Origin: Rotaria sordida | Lineage: Eukaryota; Rotifera; Eurotatoria; Philodinida; Philodinidae | Assembly: GCA_905250125.1 (NCBI GenBank) | Contig: CAJNOL010000183.1 | Coordinates: 149,561-213,560, forward strand | DNA: 64,000 nt | Direction of reading: 5' to 3' | Part shown: piece by piece, positions 25,396 through 36,942 of the stretch | Numbering within the stretch: position 1 is the first letter of the stretch | Layout: the number at the start of each line of letters is the position of its first letter | Notes under the pieces: generated by a model | Databases searched by the model: none | What the model was told of the DNA's origin: nothing | Seen by the model: the letters and a program-made list of their open reading frames with translations, nothing else | Made by a program: the position numbers and the translations under genes

Positions 25396-28229
25396 GTTGG
25401 AATTGAGTTTTATCTGAAAGAATACAAGAACCAAACCCAAAATAGATTTATTATATATATGATTATAGGCAAGACATTCTACTCTTTATTCATGCAAAAG
25501 ATTCTTAAATGTAAACTGGTTTATAAAATCGCAAGCAATGTTGACAGAGCGTTTGGTTAGACCTAACTAATAATGTCGAATATCAACAAAATAGATATTC
25601 GTTGAAAATATAAGTGTGATAACTAACCTATTCTCAAAGTTTTGTTATGGGAAATACTAGTATTATGTTGAATAATATTGTTAATAAGTCATGCCAGAAT
25701 AAGCAGATGAGCTACGATTCACTTGTTTATTAGAAAAATATAAACTTCTATCAGAGCAGATTGTTTGCATTTCATGACGTTTTAATTCATATATAATTTA
25801 AAAATAATTGTTGCTGTCAATTAGAACAAATCAATGATATTATCTCTAGTCTTATTAAAACGTCTCATCAGTTAAAGTACAATCATGTTATCATTAAAGA
25901 TCTTTTTCTGAGATCTCACTGATGAAAAACTGAATAAAATTTCTAATTGTAAAATTGTCATCGACTAATGAAGAATAGCAAAACAATCTTACAATTTTTC
26001 ATGATGATCTTCTCCTATATAAGAAAAACTTATAATTCTTAATATGGTGAGTTGAACTTGTATGTTTTCTGCAAATTAAAAACTACATAAATAAAGTTCC
26101 AGTAGATAGAGTTCGATTCATTTTTGGGTTGCCGCTGTTGATAATGAATTGATAAACAGAACAGAGAATAATTGCACTTGCAAAGTAAGAATGATATTCA
26201 ATGTCAGCGAAGATTTGGATTTGTAAATGATCATAATTCTATTCTTATACCGTATATTGATTGAGAAAAGGCTAGACAGCAATGAAATTGATTCAAATAA
26301 GTTTACATTGTTGACGCATCGTCCAGTCGAAAGAAAAAATTGTACTAGACATGCCGCCGTGTGACGTCAATTTGCCTCACATTCTACAGCTAGATGTTAG
26401 AAGAAATAAAGATTTTTCTAAGCTGTAAGTGCCGTCACAGCAGGTCGTTGAGTTACCATACTACTTATATAACACGTTATTTTGCGTCAATATGATGTCA
26501 TTTGACGCAACTAGTATACTATTGCTGTTCGATGATGTCGCATGACACGAGTGGTTTACCCTTTTCAGCTTGTATATAACTTGACAGGGATCCTGTAGAG
26601 GGATTGCAATGATTCAACACGTCAGTAGTATGCATGAGAACAGAGTAAACTAGGCTTTGATGTATTAGGGAGATGAGAAGAAAAAGAAAAGGAGAATGGG
26701 TGGACACGTATTGCAATCTTCGTGTTTGAATAAACCTGCTTAACTTTTGAAACGTCAGAGAGAATAAATTCTTTTTGTTAGTACTTTATTTTTATTCAAT
26801 TTACATGATCACAAAAATTAGGCTCTAAGTCCCGATTTCTAATCTTTTTCGCGTTTTTACAAGTAATTAGAGAAAATTAAATTCGATAAGCAGTCGATTC
26901 GATTGATAAATATTTTACAGTGAAGTAATCAGTTAGTGGTATGACACGAAGATCATTGGCTTGATCATTGATGACACATCAAATAGTCCCCAGACAGAGT
27001 ATCGATACTCTAGAATCTGATTCAAGAATCAGATGACGATGTCATTCAGCCAGCCTGGAAAAAGAGAGGATAATGTCTACAGAGACGATGCAAATAAATA
27101 TTTAGTTGAATTTAGCAAGAGAAAGATAATGATAAAATTAATCAGTTAACAGTGAAGAAATAAAATTCAGAAGAGCGCTTCTTTCTTTATTATTTTAAAC
27201 AATTAATAAATAAAGATGTTAGTTGGGTACATTTTAGTAAATTCCCTTCTCCTGTTACGACGTGAGTGTTGTATGAGACGCAACTATTGAAGATGACAGG
27301 TACCGTAATGATAATGATGACAAATGACAAGAATCAGTGAAAACTAGAATTGAACGTGAAAGACACCCAAACGATATATTTAATAAGCAGAAAGAGAGAG
27401 AAAGATAAGGTGACGAGAAAAGAATGAGTAGAGAATGTGAGAGAAGAAGGAGAATAAAAGTGAATGAAGATGTGTCTGAATGAAGAAAGAAATATGAATA
27501 AAGTGAATGTAACTAATGAAAAGCGAAAACATACAAACACATCAGAATATAAAGCACGGGCAACAAGACACGGAGAGAAATTACAGAGAGAAACAAACCC
27601 ACATACATACTAAGCTCCAAAACAGAACATCCATGGTGGTTGTACTGTAGCATCCTCCCGCTCCTCAATAGAAGTCCTCCTTATAATAAAAGACCTTCTT
27701 TGAAGAAACCATGTGTCGAACTTAATAAAAGACCTTTCTTCAAGGGAGAAACGGTAGACTCCGGAACTGCGGGACTCCAAAGGGCTTCAAGGAACTCCGA
27801 TTTCCTCTTGAATGCCTGCTGTTATAAAAATATATGGCTGTCTGCAACCCTTATTGAGAACAAGAACGACCGCAAAATCAATGAAAAGTAATGTGGACAT
27901 TAGTACATACAATGCATAGATTATTTAATAGCCTTGTGTTCAAAGAAACAAAGGGCTATTTTATCACTATCAACAACTTACTTATTTGGCTAATAATTAA
28001 TGGTATAATGTAAAAAAAATAAAAGTTAAGGAAAATATAAATATAAAAACAATAACTCAACAGTTCAAGCATTTAAGAAAATAATAAGCGGCTTAGCTTC
28101 CTAGAAATTATCAACTTGATAGAAACCGATTTCCGGATGAGATAGGATCAAAGAAGCAACACGAGAAGCATGAAACCCGGCAATGTTCCCCATATAATCC
28201 TTACTTTCTCGTTTTTTTGCTACTTTTCC
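25396..28229. other. 2.8-kb stretch without genes
   Basis: AT-rich DNA. Near 26492-26516 GCGTCAA and TTGACGC form a small hairpin. At 27350-27540 the DNA is purine-rich (GA-rich). At 27675-27745 the phrase TAATAAAAGACCTT(C)TTT is repeated twice. None of the open frames looks like a protein. Confidence 0.45.
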
Positions 28230-29936
28230 TGAATCAAGTGAAGAATATATTACATCAATATTTACACTACTTGATCGTGAAATACTAGTTAAAGAATATT
28301 ATCAAATTGACTCATTTGACTGTTCAAAACTATACGAAGAGATATACGGATTAGTACTTCTACTGGTGAGAAAATAATTAAATATTCTTAATTCAGATAT
28401 TACTGAAGAGGAACTTTTTTTTATAGGTGTTGATCTAAAATATCTATGTGCCATGCGTTTGATGAATGTTTTTTCGCATCTGTTCCTAATTTTAAAGTCC
28501 ATTAGCATTCGTAAGTCGTTCAAATACAAACAGCATCACGTTGTCCTCTGAGTTTATCTACGTAAACAACAGTTATTATTGTTTTCTCAAGATGCAACAC
28601 ATTTAGTTACTAAATGGCGTAATTGTTTGTTATCATCAACAGCTAAATTATGCCTTGGTAATCAATTTATATCGATCATTCATTTACATGATATGATTGA
28701 TAATGGAACATATACCAAATTTGATCATTGTTTAAAAAAAATCTGACATTATCTCCAAAGATTGCCAAAATTTTAGCTCCTGTTTGACATTAGTATATAA
28801 TGATCTATTTAAAATTTATGTGATAGTGTTAGAATTCGAGGAATCTTGACCTATCTTCAGATGTTAAAAATGATTATAGTGGCCTATATTAGAAAAACAA
28901 TTTACTGGTGAGCGTAAGTTAACGTATTTATTATATTGATCAATTGAGAACGGAAACGTCTTCACATTCAAGAAATGTTACATTTAATAAAATCGAATTT
29001 TATGACTACGGTTTGCCTGGTGTGTGATTTTTCTATGTCGATTATGGTTCACATGAATAGAATTCAAAATAGTTGATACAACGCTAACAACACAAAACAA
29101 TAAAAGCAGATGTTTTATTACTAAAACAGCAGATATGTTGATTGAACCGAAGGCAAATAATTTATTATACTTAATTTTAGTTTTCAAACAGAAACAGTTA
29201 CTATCACATGCATGGAATATTCATATTCTCAATTCAAAAACTTACAAATCAACTTTTAGAAACATGCTAGCATTAAGTGGCGTTTATTCAACTATAGTCG
29301 ACTTGATCATGCATGATTTTTTACGACGCATCCAAAGGTTTTCATTGCTGAATGATATTAAATGAAAACGATTACACGAGGAATAAGTTGACAATTTGAT
29401 TTTTCTAGTTCATTACAAACATCGAAATGATCGTCAATCATCATCTGCACAAACTCAAAATGATATCAATCAAATAGATATTGAACAAGTCGTCGTCAAT
29501 GCGTATGATAAAGCTATCGATATAATTGATGGAATAGATATGTCGAACTTATTGCAAAAACAAAATGTTTTTGGTTTAAAGCCATTAAGTAAATATGTGT
29601 TTTGACAATTAAATACAAATTCAAATATGTATGACTACTCATCTCATGTAGCCAATATGGACAATGAAGACTTTGAAATAGCTGTGGGTAATGAGAATGT
29701 AGCAAATTATAATTTCAACCATGATTAATGATGATAATGATAGTTTTTCCTCGAACAATGATCACAGTGATGAAGACGAGCAAGATGCTACTCCAAAGTT
29801 CATCAGTACCACAAAACCAGGACTTTTTTTTGGAGTAAAAGTCTTCAAAAAATTGAAACATCACATGCAACATTCTTATTTAATAGTTTCAATTAATCAT
29901 GATACAAAATATTTACGAAAACAATCTGCTTGCTAG
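28230..29936 (+). pseudogene. Broken gene of a probably multicopy, transposon-like family
   Basis: Plus-strand frames read as one decayed protein: FPESSEEYITSIFTLLDREIL and YYQIDSFDCSKLYEEIYGL near 28230-28370, then FSQDATHLVTKWRNCLLSST and LCLGNQFISIIHLHDMIDNG near 28580-28710. EPKANNLLYLILVFKQKQLL and STFRNMLALSGVYSTIVDL lie near 29140-29300, and an acidic C-terminal part (DNDSFSSNNDHSDEDEQDAT) near 29721-29800. At least six stops or frameshifts separate them. The order and style resemble a repeated, transposase-associated family of rotifer genomes, but I cannot name the family from sequence alone. It lies between gene-free stretches. Confidence 0.55.
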
Positions 29937-30999
29937 TTACTAGCAGGCGAACAAAGTAAACTTTCGAATGACAAATCACCTTGAGTAATACAGACTCATA
30001 AAAAAGGAAAAAATGTTTTTTTTCTTTATGTAACACTTTTTTGCATTTCTTTTTCGATAAGCGGCAGTTTGTTTAATTTAAAGTTGTAGAATCAGTGAGC
30101 GTGCCTCACGCAGATAATAGAAAAATAGTGTGCGCTCGCCTCAAAACCAAAGTTAATATTTATGCTATTTGATGCCATTACTGATGGAAAAAAATAAAGA
30201 CGCTGTAGTTTTTGATTTTTATGGTGAACTTTTTCAGAGCTACGAAGGGTTTCATGAGACTTCGAATGGCTCTAATGGACTCCGAGAGACTCCAATGGAT
30301 TCCAAGTGACTCTGAAGGATTCCAAAAGATTGAAGTCTGCGGTTTGTGTGTGCCTTCCTTAATTAATTATTTTCTCAAAAAGAATTGGGATTTCAATTAG
30401 TATATTTACATAAAATATACCTCGTTTCTAGGATTTTTAGCAGAAAACCTTCAAGGATTGAAGTCAGCATTATTTCTGGACTTTTAAAATCTTAAAAATA
30501 TCTTCTCAAATTCTCAAAATCGTTTTGGTTTTTTGAAAAATCCTTGCAATTAAAAGTTATGGAAATCAATGGGACCCAATAGAAAACTCCCTGAACACTT
30601 TGTACACTTGGACATTATAGAAGACCTGGTGTCTTCTATTGCGGTGGAGGGAGGTAACATTTTGTAATTCTGTTGATTTATAAAGGTGCAAAATGAAGAT
30701 ATCACAATGATCCTGTGCACGTATTTTTTTAATTTGAAATAAAGCGTTGACCACAGATCTATTCAGTGTTCTTAAATGAAGTATGAAAAGCTTCCTGTAT
30801 GAAACACAAAGCACCGATATCTTGTTCCCAAATCTTATTTTTATGGATAAACAACCTTATTCCATCTTTACAGATAATTATATGTGATACTTAAATATTT
30901 TTATTACATAACTCTTTATTTCCTTTGTATCTAATACAAAATTCGGAAATTTTGGAAAAAAAAGTTAAAATGTCATTATTTAATTCATGATCATTCTTT
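29937..30999. other. No gene seen; GACTCC/GGATTCC repeats near 30240-30325
   Basis: About 85 bp contain five diverged units of the type GACTCCGA or GGATTCCAA, similar in style to the GACTCC units near 27755-27800. The 82-codon minus frame at 30566-30814 has no recognisable domain. Confidence 0.4.
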
Positions 31000-31341
31000 T
31001 CAAATGGTTCCTTGTTCATCTCTTGCTCGTAAAATTCTATTTGTACGTCCATTGGAATTTCGTTGACGTCTATCTATATCATTCGTTTTACAAGGAATTA
31101 ATCGATGATGAATATTTTTAAGTCTTTCCATGAATAGTTTTCGAAAATATGCGCTACAGAATACATAAACATAAAATGGTTTAGCATAATTCAAATAGAA
31201 GAATTGTGCTGTTAATTGAGAGAAAAATCTGTCCAATACATTTTGATAAGCTGTTTTCTCTGAACCACTTGTGATTACATAGTATGAATAATAAGACATT
31301 CGAGTAAAAATCAACAAACATGATAGACCAACTTGAAATAA
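31000..31341 (-). CDS. Rhodopsin-family GPCR, C-terminal fragment at an assembly gap
   Basis: The frame enters from the gap at 31342 and runs 113 codons to a stop at 31000. It begins with the end of a hydrophobic helix (LFQVGLSCLLIF, likely TM6), followed by an extracellular loop. TM7 is next: AQFFYLNYAKPFYVYVFCS, where LNYAKPFYVY stands in the place of NPxxY. A basic helix-8-like stretch (FRKLFMERLKNIHHRL) and a basic tail (RRQRNSNGRTNR) complete it. This pattern is common in invertebrate peptide receptors of the FMRFamide-receptor type. TM1-TM5 are absent, and the sequence on the other side of the gap does not continue the receptor. Either the missing exons fall in the gap or the scaffold join is wrong. 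Confidence 0.65.
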   Translation of the reverse strand, partial: LFQVGLSCLLIFTRMSYYSYYVITSGSEKTAYQNVLDRFFSQLTAQFFYLNYAKPFYVYVFCSAYFRKLFMERLKNIHHRLIPCKTNDIDRRQRNSNGRTNRILRARDEQGTI

Positions 31342-31351
31342 NNNNNNNNNN
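31342..31351. other. Assembly gap (10 N)
   Basis: Ten N bases interrupt the GPCR fragment; the true gap length is unknown. Confidence 0.98.
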
Positions 31352-33401
31352 GCAAAATTTTGTAAAGGTCTCGAGTATATGCTTAGAGCTCACTTTTCTT
31401 CATTATTAGTAGAGTATTAATTAAACTTTAATTAGTGTTTAAAATAATCTTGCTCTAAAGTGTTATTGCAAAACAAAAGATACACAGTGTTATTCAGTTT
31501 TCAACGCTCTTTCTAGCAGTATACTTGAAGATCAAAATGCACAATAAAATATCTCTCTAGCTATTAATCAATAATATTATATTATTACATCTAATAATTA
31601 AAAAAAATCTTTTTATACTAAAATATAACCCGTGTACTTGTGTATCTAATAGTATATTTTTGAAAATTGTCTCTATTTTCCGATAACAATATAATCAACA
31701 AAATACTAAAAACGTCTTAAACTTTTCTGTGAGAGAGAAAAATTGAATTTCTTTCTTTATCTTCACGTTATAATTAATTAAATCAAGAACAGGATGTTCG
31801 TGTATCTGTTGACCCTAACTTTATACGGTGCTAAAAATATATCATGAACCTTTTTTTGTTTTTCAAAGAAAACATCAAAGTAAAAAGTGCCTTAAATGTT
31901 ATCAGATCATTTTATATATATTTGGAAACATTCAAACTATTAGCAAAATACATAGGCCAGATTGAACGAAATTCCTTTAACCTTAACATATAAGATATTT
32001 GAGTACAATTTTACCATAGAGTTTTTAAGTCATATGAGATAACATTTTTATGCTCTATGCAAATATTCACTAGCGTGAAATAAAAAACTTTAATAATTAA
32101 TAACTTCTCATTGATCAAACTGCAAGAGACGTAAAATGATGACAATGACAAAGTTTTCAGTAACATTTTTTTGTTCTAAAATTCTGCAACAATTGATGTG
32201 TATTATAAAATTTGAAAAGAAAAGCTTTGTGAGAAAAGCTTTTTATATTAAAAAAAATAAAAAATTTAGTTTTCTTCTTAAATTAGAACTTCAATAAATA
32301 ATACACACGTCAAATATAACTTCAAATTTAATAATCATAGTTTTATATGCTGTAAAGTATCAAAAAAAAACAAGCGATTATAAATTAATGATCGAATAAT
32401 ATATTCTAGATCAAATCATTCGATAGTCATATTTTTAAAAGGTTCTGTGCAATTCAATTTGTCCACATAGGCTCATATCTTACTCTGAAGACAACTCATT
32501 TATTAGATCTTATCAATTCGAGTTTGTTAGCTAAATTACATGACTTAATTAACTTTTAAACATGAAGATAAGAATTATATCTAACGAAGTTTGTATTTAA
32601 TTTTATTATTTAACAGTTCTTTGATTATGAAAAATATTATATCTGAAGAAAAACTATGTAAATTTTCTTTGTTCAGTTAAGACATAAGATAGAATTTTAG
32701 TAGAAATGAATTTTGTAGAAAATTAATGCGAACTGGTTAATTAATGATTTTTGCCAAATATCAATTCTAACAATTCGAATATATTCGATATTGGTTTGAT
32801 TTGTATGATTAGAATTTCTGTTATGTCAATGCCACAGACTTTTTAGACATCATCGTTAAAATCGGCTCTTTTATCACAATATTTTATTATGAACACGAAT
32901 GTACTTCGAAATCTTAGGAGATAATTGGAAGAAGATTACTATTAAGCTAACATCTTTCTTTTTTTTTAGTACTCATAAGAAATATCAGTGGAATTTTTTG
33001 TTAATACTTCTTATTACTATCTTGAAAGCTCATTAACAATCATCTTCTTTTCAGTCCAACAATGTTTTCCATTTTACTAATAATCGATGAACTGTATTAA
33101 GAATTAATGAGAATAATTTGAATTTGTTTTCAAGTTTGAATTAATCTATAATAATACTTATATCGAAGATACTTAAACATGTTATATAAATGGACTATGA
33201 TTTCTCATCCATGAAGTGATGTCGTAATCCATTTTTATATTCATGTATAATTAAAGTATGAAAAAAGTGGAATTCAAATGGATTTTTTTTCTCGTTTATT
33301 TATATTTAGTTTTATAGAGCTTGACGAGCTCTTCACGAATATATGGTTTCTCTTTGGATTCAACCACTATTTCGCTAAGAAAAATTCAAGCGACTGAAAA
33401 T
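31352..33401. other. 2-kb gene-free stretch
   Basis: Very AT-rich, with stops in every frame. I see no repeat or gene. Confidence 0.55.
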
Positions 33402-34489
33402 GTATCATTGGCAATTATGAACTCGGTTTTTCTAAACAAATTGTCAAATTTGAATTGCATTATTCTTTCTAACTTTGTGACAACATTTTATTCTGATTCA
33501 ACATCAAAAAATTATTTAATTAGATTTAGAGTTAATAGAATCAAAAAAAATCATCCTGTCCAAATATAGATAGCTGTAGCATATCTCATAGCATGTATTT
33601 AGTAACTATTCTTGTAAAAGCTTTTCTAACTTTTTGTAACAAGCAACAGAAACAAGTGTCTTATCTCCTTAGAATCTCCAGATTGTGAATTGCAAAAGTA
33701 CTTATTTACTTTTTCTGGATTCCATTTTATTGTTGAGAAAATTGGTTTTCTTTTCATTTGATGGTAACATTAGGCAAAAGGATGGAAAATGCGCTTGTAC
33801 TGAGCACCTTTTATTACTATGATACAGTTAAAAAACGAAATAGATAACATATTCGGAATTAGCATTACAAATTACATAGAGTCGTAGAGATTCTAATAAT
33901 TCTTGATTTCTGTGAAATAGGAGCAGAATTTCCAAAAAATAGATCTGGAAGAAATTACAGGTGCATTTTCCATTGGAAACAGTTTTTACTAAAATATATG
34001 TGACTCTATATAGTTTGTGACGCTAATTCCGAAGATGCTATCTATTTCACTTTTTTAAACTGTACTATGATAATAAAAGTTACTAGATACGAGCGCATTT
34101 TTCATCTCTTTGCCCAATGTTGCCATCAAATGGGAAAAAAAATTTAAATTTATCAACAATAAAACAGAACCTGGAAAAAAACTAAATAAGTACTTTTGTA
34201 GCTCAAGACCTGGAGATTCTAATTAGATAAAACACTTGTTTCTATTGCTTGTCACAAAAAATTAGAAAAGCTTTTACAAGAATACTTATAAATACGTGCT
34301 ATGAGTTATATTGAAGCTATCTATATTTGGACAGGATTTTTTTTTATCCTATTAACTCTACATCTAATTAAATAAGTTTTTGATGTTGAATCAGAATAAA
34401 ATGTTTTCATAAAATTAGAAAAAAAATAATGCAATTCAAATTTGACAATTTTTTGTAGAAAAAACTGAGTTCATAATTGCCAATGATAC
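33402..34489. repeat. 1.1-kb imperfect palindrome (fold-back element)
   Basis: The left arm, 33402-33883, begins GTATCATTGGCAATTATGAA. It is matched in reverse complement by the right arm, 34002-34489, which ends CATAATTGCCAATGATAC. Similarity holds through both arms with scattered differences. A spacer of about 118 bp (33884-34001) separates them. Similarity stops abruptly at both outer ends. I see no transposase in either arm; the 82-codon frame at 33321-33569 crosses the left boundary and is spurious. The unit is most simply a large non-autonomous fold-back transposon or an old inverted duplication. Confidence 0.8.
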
Positions 34490-34737
34490 TTTATATTTTT
34501 ATTTGATATAAAGTATCTGTCGTAAATTAAATAGAATTTTTGTTATGATTCAATCATGTCAACATGAGCTATATTTAATAATGTATTTTTTTTTGTTTTA
34601 TTTATCAATTGAGTAAAGAGAAAGATTTACTCGGTTAATAATAATTCTTTTATATAATCCATTGTCTTTGGAAAATGTGTAGATTAAATCACAAAAAAGG
34701 CAACAGTAAATATTTGTCGTAAAAAATAACAGAATAG

Positions 34738-34746
34738 AAAAAAAAA
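34738..34746 (-). terminator. RNA polymerase III terminator of the tRNA
   Basis: A run of nine T on the minus strand starts 11 bases beyond the tRNA 3' end. Confidence 0.75.
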
Positions 34747-34757
34747 GAGATTTTTTA

Positions 34758-34830
34758 TGCCCGAGGACAGAATTGAACTGTCGACCCCTGGTTTACTAGA
34801 CCAGTGCTCTAGCCACTGAGCCACACGGGC
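34758..34830 (-). tRNA. tRNA-Thr (anticodon AGT)
   Basis: The 73-base minus-strand sequence GCCCGTGTGGCTCAGTGG... folds as a cloverleaf. The D stem is GCTC/GAGC. The anticodon stem CTGGT/ACCAG encloses the loop CTAGTAA, giving anticodon AGT (A34 probably read as inosine, for Thr codons). The T arm is GACAG-TTCAATT-CTGTC. The acceptor stem GCCCGTG/CTCGGGC pairs at six of seven positions, with a T-T mismatch at 6-67. The discriminator base is A. There is no intron, and the CCA end is not encoded, as expected in a nuclear genome. Confidence 0.93.
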
Positions 34831-35709
34831 GTGCTTCTTGTGTGTTCTGTTTTTGATGTCGTTCTCTTCTATAGTCTCGAGCGTCATATTGTAAACACAT
34901 TTTTGCATGAATCACATTGTAACAGCTGTACATGTATTCACATAAAAGGAAATTGTATTTTATTATCTATTTGATGTTATCATGGTATCATATTAACAAA
35001 TTGATTCAGATTATCAAATAATTAAAACTACGCTGCCATATAATGTCTTAATCTATGACTCAGAAATTACTTTTAGCAAGAATACAAAAAATTTCCTTTA
35101 TGATTCATCTTTGCTGTTATATATTTATCATAAAATATTCGAACATTCGAGTTTTTTTAAATTTATGATGAATATTGTTTTAGATAAAAAATCTGCTACG
35201 TTTCCTATGGCAAATGGATATAAATGGTAATTTATACTATTACAATGTGTTTCACAATCAATTATTAATGAATTTTTAAGAATAGAGATTCTTAAAAATT
35301 TGCAATATATGAATTATTGTGGATATAAATAGAGAAGGTTAGAAAAGTAATTGATACAAGTCTTTTGCTTCACATAAAAATCATCTTTGATATCAAATGG
35401 ACTAGACGAATTAAAACTGAATTAAGATATATGTAATTGGTGTTTCTTACATAGTGACATCAATCATAATTCTTTAATCAGTTTGAAACCTATATCTTTT
35501 TAGAAAAAAAAGGAGTACATTTTGTTTGTTTCTCTTATACATTTTCCTTGGCTCCAATGATGATGCAAATACGGAGAGGCCGCCCTTAAACAACCCTTCG
35601 AAATAACCAATCTAAATTTTGGAAGGACAAAGATTGTCAAACTATATATAAGTTATTGCTGACGAAATCGATAGTATTCCATGAAAAAAACATTGCATCA
35701 GATTAAACA
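34831..35709. other. Spacer between tRNA-Thr and PEN-2
   Basis: AT-rich, no gene. The final part is presumably the PEN-2 promoter and 5' UTR; no named element is recognised. Confidence 0.5.
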
Positions 35710-36148
35710 ATGGTTTCATTATCAAAAAAATCTCCTGAAGAACGATTAAATATTTGTCGTAAATATTACAGAGGTATGAATGTATTTTAGTTGTCAAAAT
35801 TCTGTATAAGATAAATCTCTCGTTCTTCTTCTTTTTTTGTTCTAAAAGCTGGCTTTGCTTTTTTACCACTTCTTTGGCTTATTAATGCAATTTGGTTTTA
35901 TAAACAAGCTTTTAAAGTTGAACCATATCCTCAACAAGCACAAATTCGTACATGTAAATAAAACAAAAAAGATCCTTTTATATTATATATATATATATTT
36001 GTTTTTAGATGTTATTCGAAGTGCAATTGGTACACTTATTTGGATAATTATTATCGTAGCATGGAATATAACATTTCAATTATTACGTACAAAGATGGGA
36101 CCTCTTGGTGATTTTTTAACATTTGTTTATCCACGGGGATATTATTAA
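35710..36148 (+). CDS. PSENEN: Presenilin enhancer 2, gamma-secretase subunit
   Basis: Exons 35710-35773, 35849-35953 and 36009-36148 encode 102 residues, against 101 in human PEN-2. The N-terminus ([11 protein letters not shown]) leads into the first hydrophobic hairpin ([22 protein letters not shown]), followed by the loop AQIRTYVIRSA. The last membrane segment is [20 protein letters not shown]. The C-terminus GDFLTF (90-95) matches the DYLSF motif needed for binding presenilin. PEN-2 is the smallest subunit of the gamma-secretase intramembrane protease and activates presenilin endoproteolysis in ER and Golgi-derived membranes. TIM14 begins 115 bp downstream on the same strand, so the two may be co-transcribed. 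Confidence 0.95.
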
Positions 36149-36251
36149 TCTTTCTTTCTTTTTTGTTGTTATATTATTAAATTTCTTGTTATGTTGTCAG
36201 ATAGAAATCAAGAAAAAAAAGAGTAAACTCATGTATGTATCTTCTTTTTTG

Positions 36252-36258
36252 TTTCTAG
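36252..36258 (+). promoter_or_regulatory. Candidate trans-splice acceptor before TIM14
   Basis: TTTCTAG ends 5 nt before the TIM14 start codon and follows a T-rich tract in the 115-bp PEN-2/TIM14 spacer. Spliced-leader trans-splicing of operon mRNAs is known in bdelloid rotifers. Use of this site is inference; it could instead end an ordinary 5' UTR intron. Confidence 0.45.
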
Positions 36259-36263
36259 ATAAT

Positions 36264-36942
36264 ATGGTGAGTTTTATTTGAAGATTAAATGGAAATTAAA
36301 AAAAAAAGTTATGTTTAATAGAGTACAACAGTTTTTGTTGGTCTTAGTTTAGCTGCAATTGGATATACTGGTAGGAGATAAATTAAGTTAAAGATTATTT
36401 AATTGAATTTGTCTTAAGGACGTTATCTTGCACGATATGGAAAGTTAATTACTGAAAATTTAATGAAAACAAGTAGTATTATTGCAGAAGGACTTTCAGT
36501 AAATATCATTTACTTTGATGTTTATTAAATTAATAGAATTATTTTTTGTTATTTTCTAGTCGAAATATTATAAAGGTGGTTTTGGTAAGACTACAACACA
36601 AAAAAAAAGAAAATAATTTTGAGATTTGATTGTTTTTCTTTATTAATAGATGCAAAAATGAATCGACGTGAAGCTGCACTTGTATTAGGTGTTAGGTATG
36701 AGTATAAAATAAAATGTTTTTATTTATATTTGCGGATTCTTTGTTTTTTTTGAAGTCCAACAATGAGTAAAACACGAATACGTGATGCTTATAGACGATT
36801 AATTATTCTCAATCATCCTGATCGAGGTAGATTGTTTGGATTTTTAATATTAGATCTTATAATTTTGATAATAGGTGGATCACCATATATTGCTGCTAAG
36901 ATTAATGAAGCAAAAGAATTATTTGAAAGTGGAGCTAAATAA
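36264..36942 (+). CDS. DNAJC19: TIM14/PAM18, mitochondrial import motor J-protein
   Basis: Seven exons: 36264-36266, 36322-36370, 36419-36498, 36560-36584, 36650-36695, 36756-36826, 36875-36942, for 113 residues (116 in human DNAJC19). The first coding exon is the ATG alone. A membrane segment (about 5-20, [14 protein letters not shown]) is followed by [20 protein letters not shown] and the J domain. The HPD motif at 88-90 ([20 protein letters not shown]) stimulates mitochondrial Hsp70. The protein sits in the inner membrane and drives import through TIM23. Phases agree at all six introns. It follows PEN-2 by 115 bp on the same strand. AATAAA occurs just after the stop. Confidence 0.95.

Noticed and set aside
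33321..33569. 82-codon plus frame at the palindrome
   Set aside because: It crosses the outer boundary of the left arm and is not preserved in the right arm.
34684..34908. 74-codon minus-strand frame across the tRNA
   Set aside because: It reads through the tRNA-Thr gene (the HARVAQWLEHWSSKPG segment is the tRNA itself) and has no other support.
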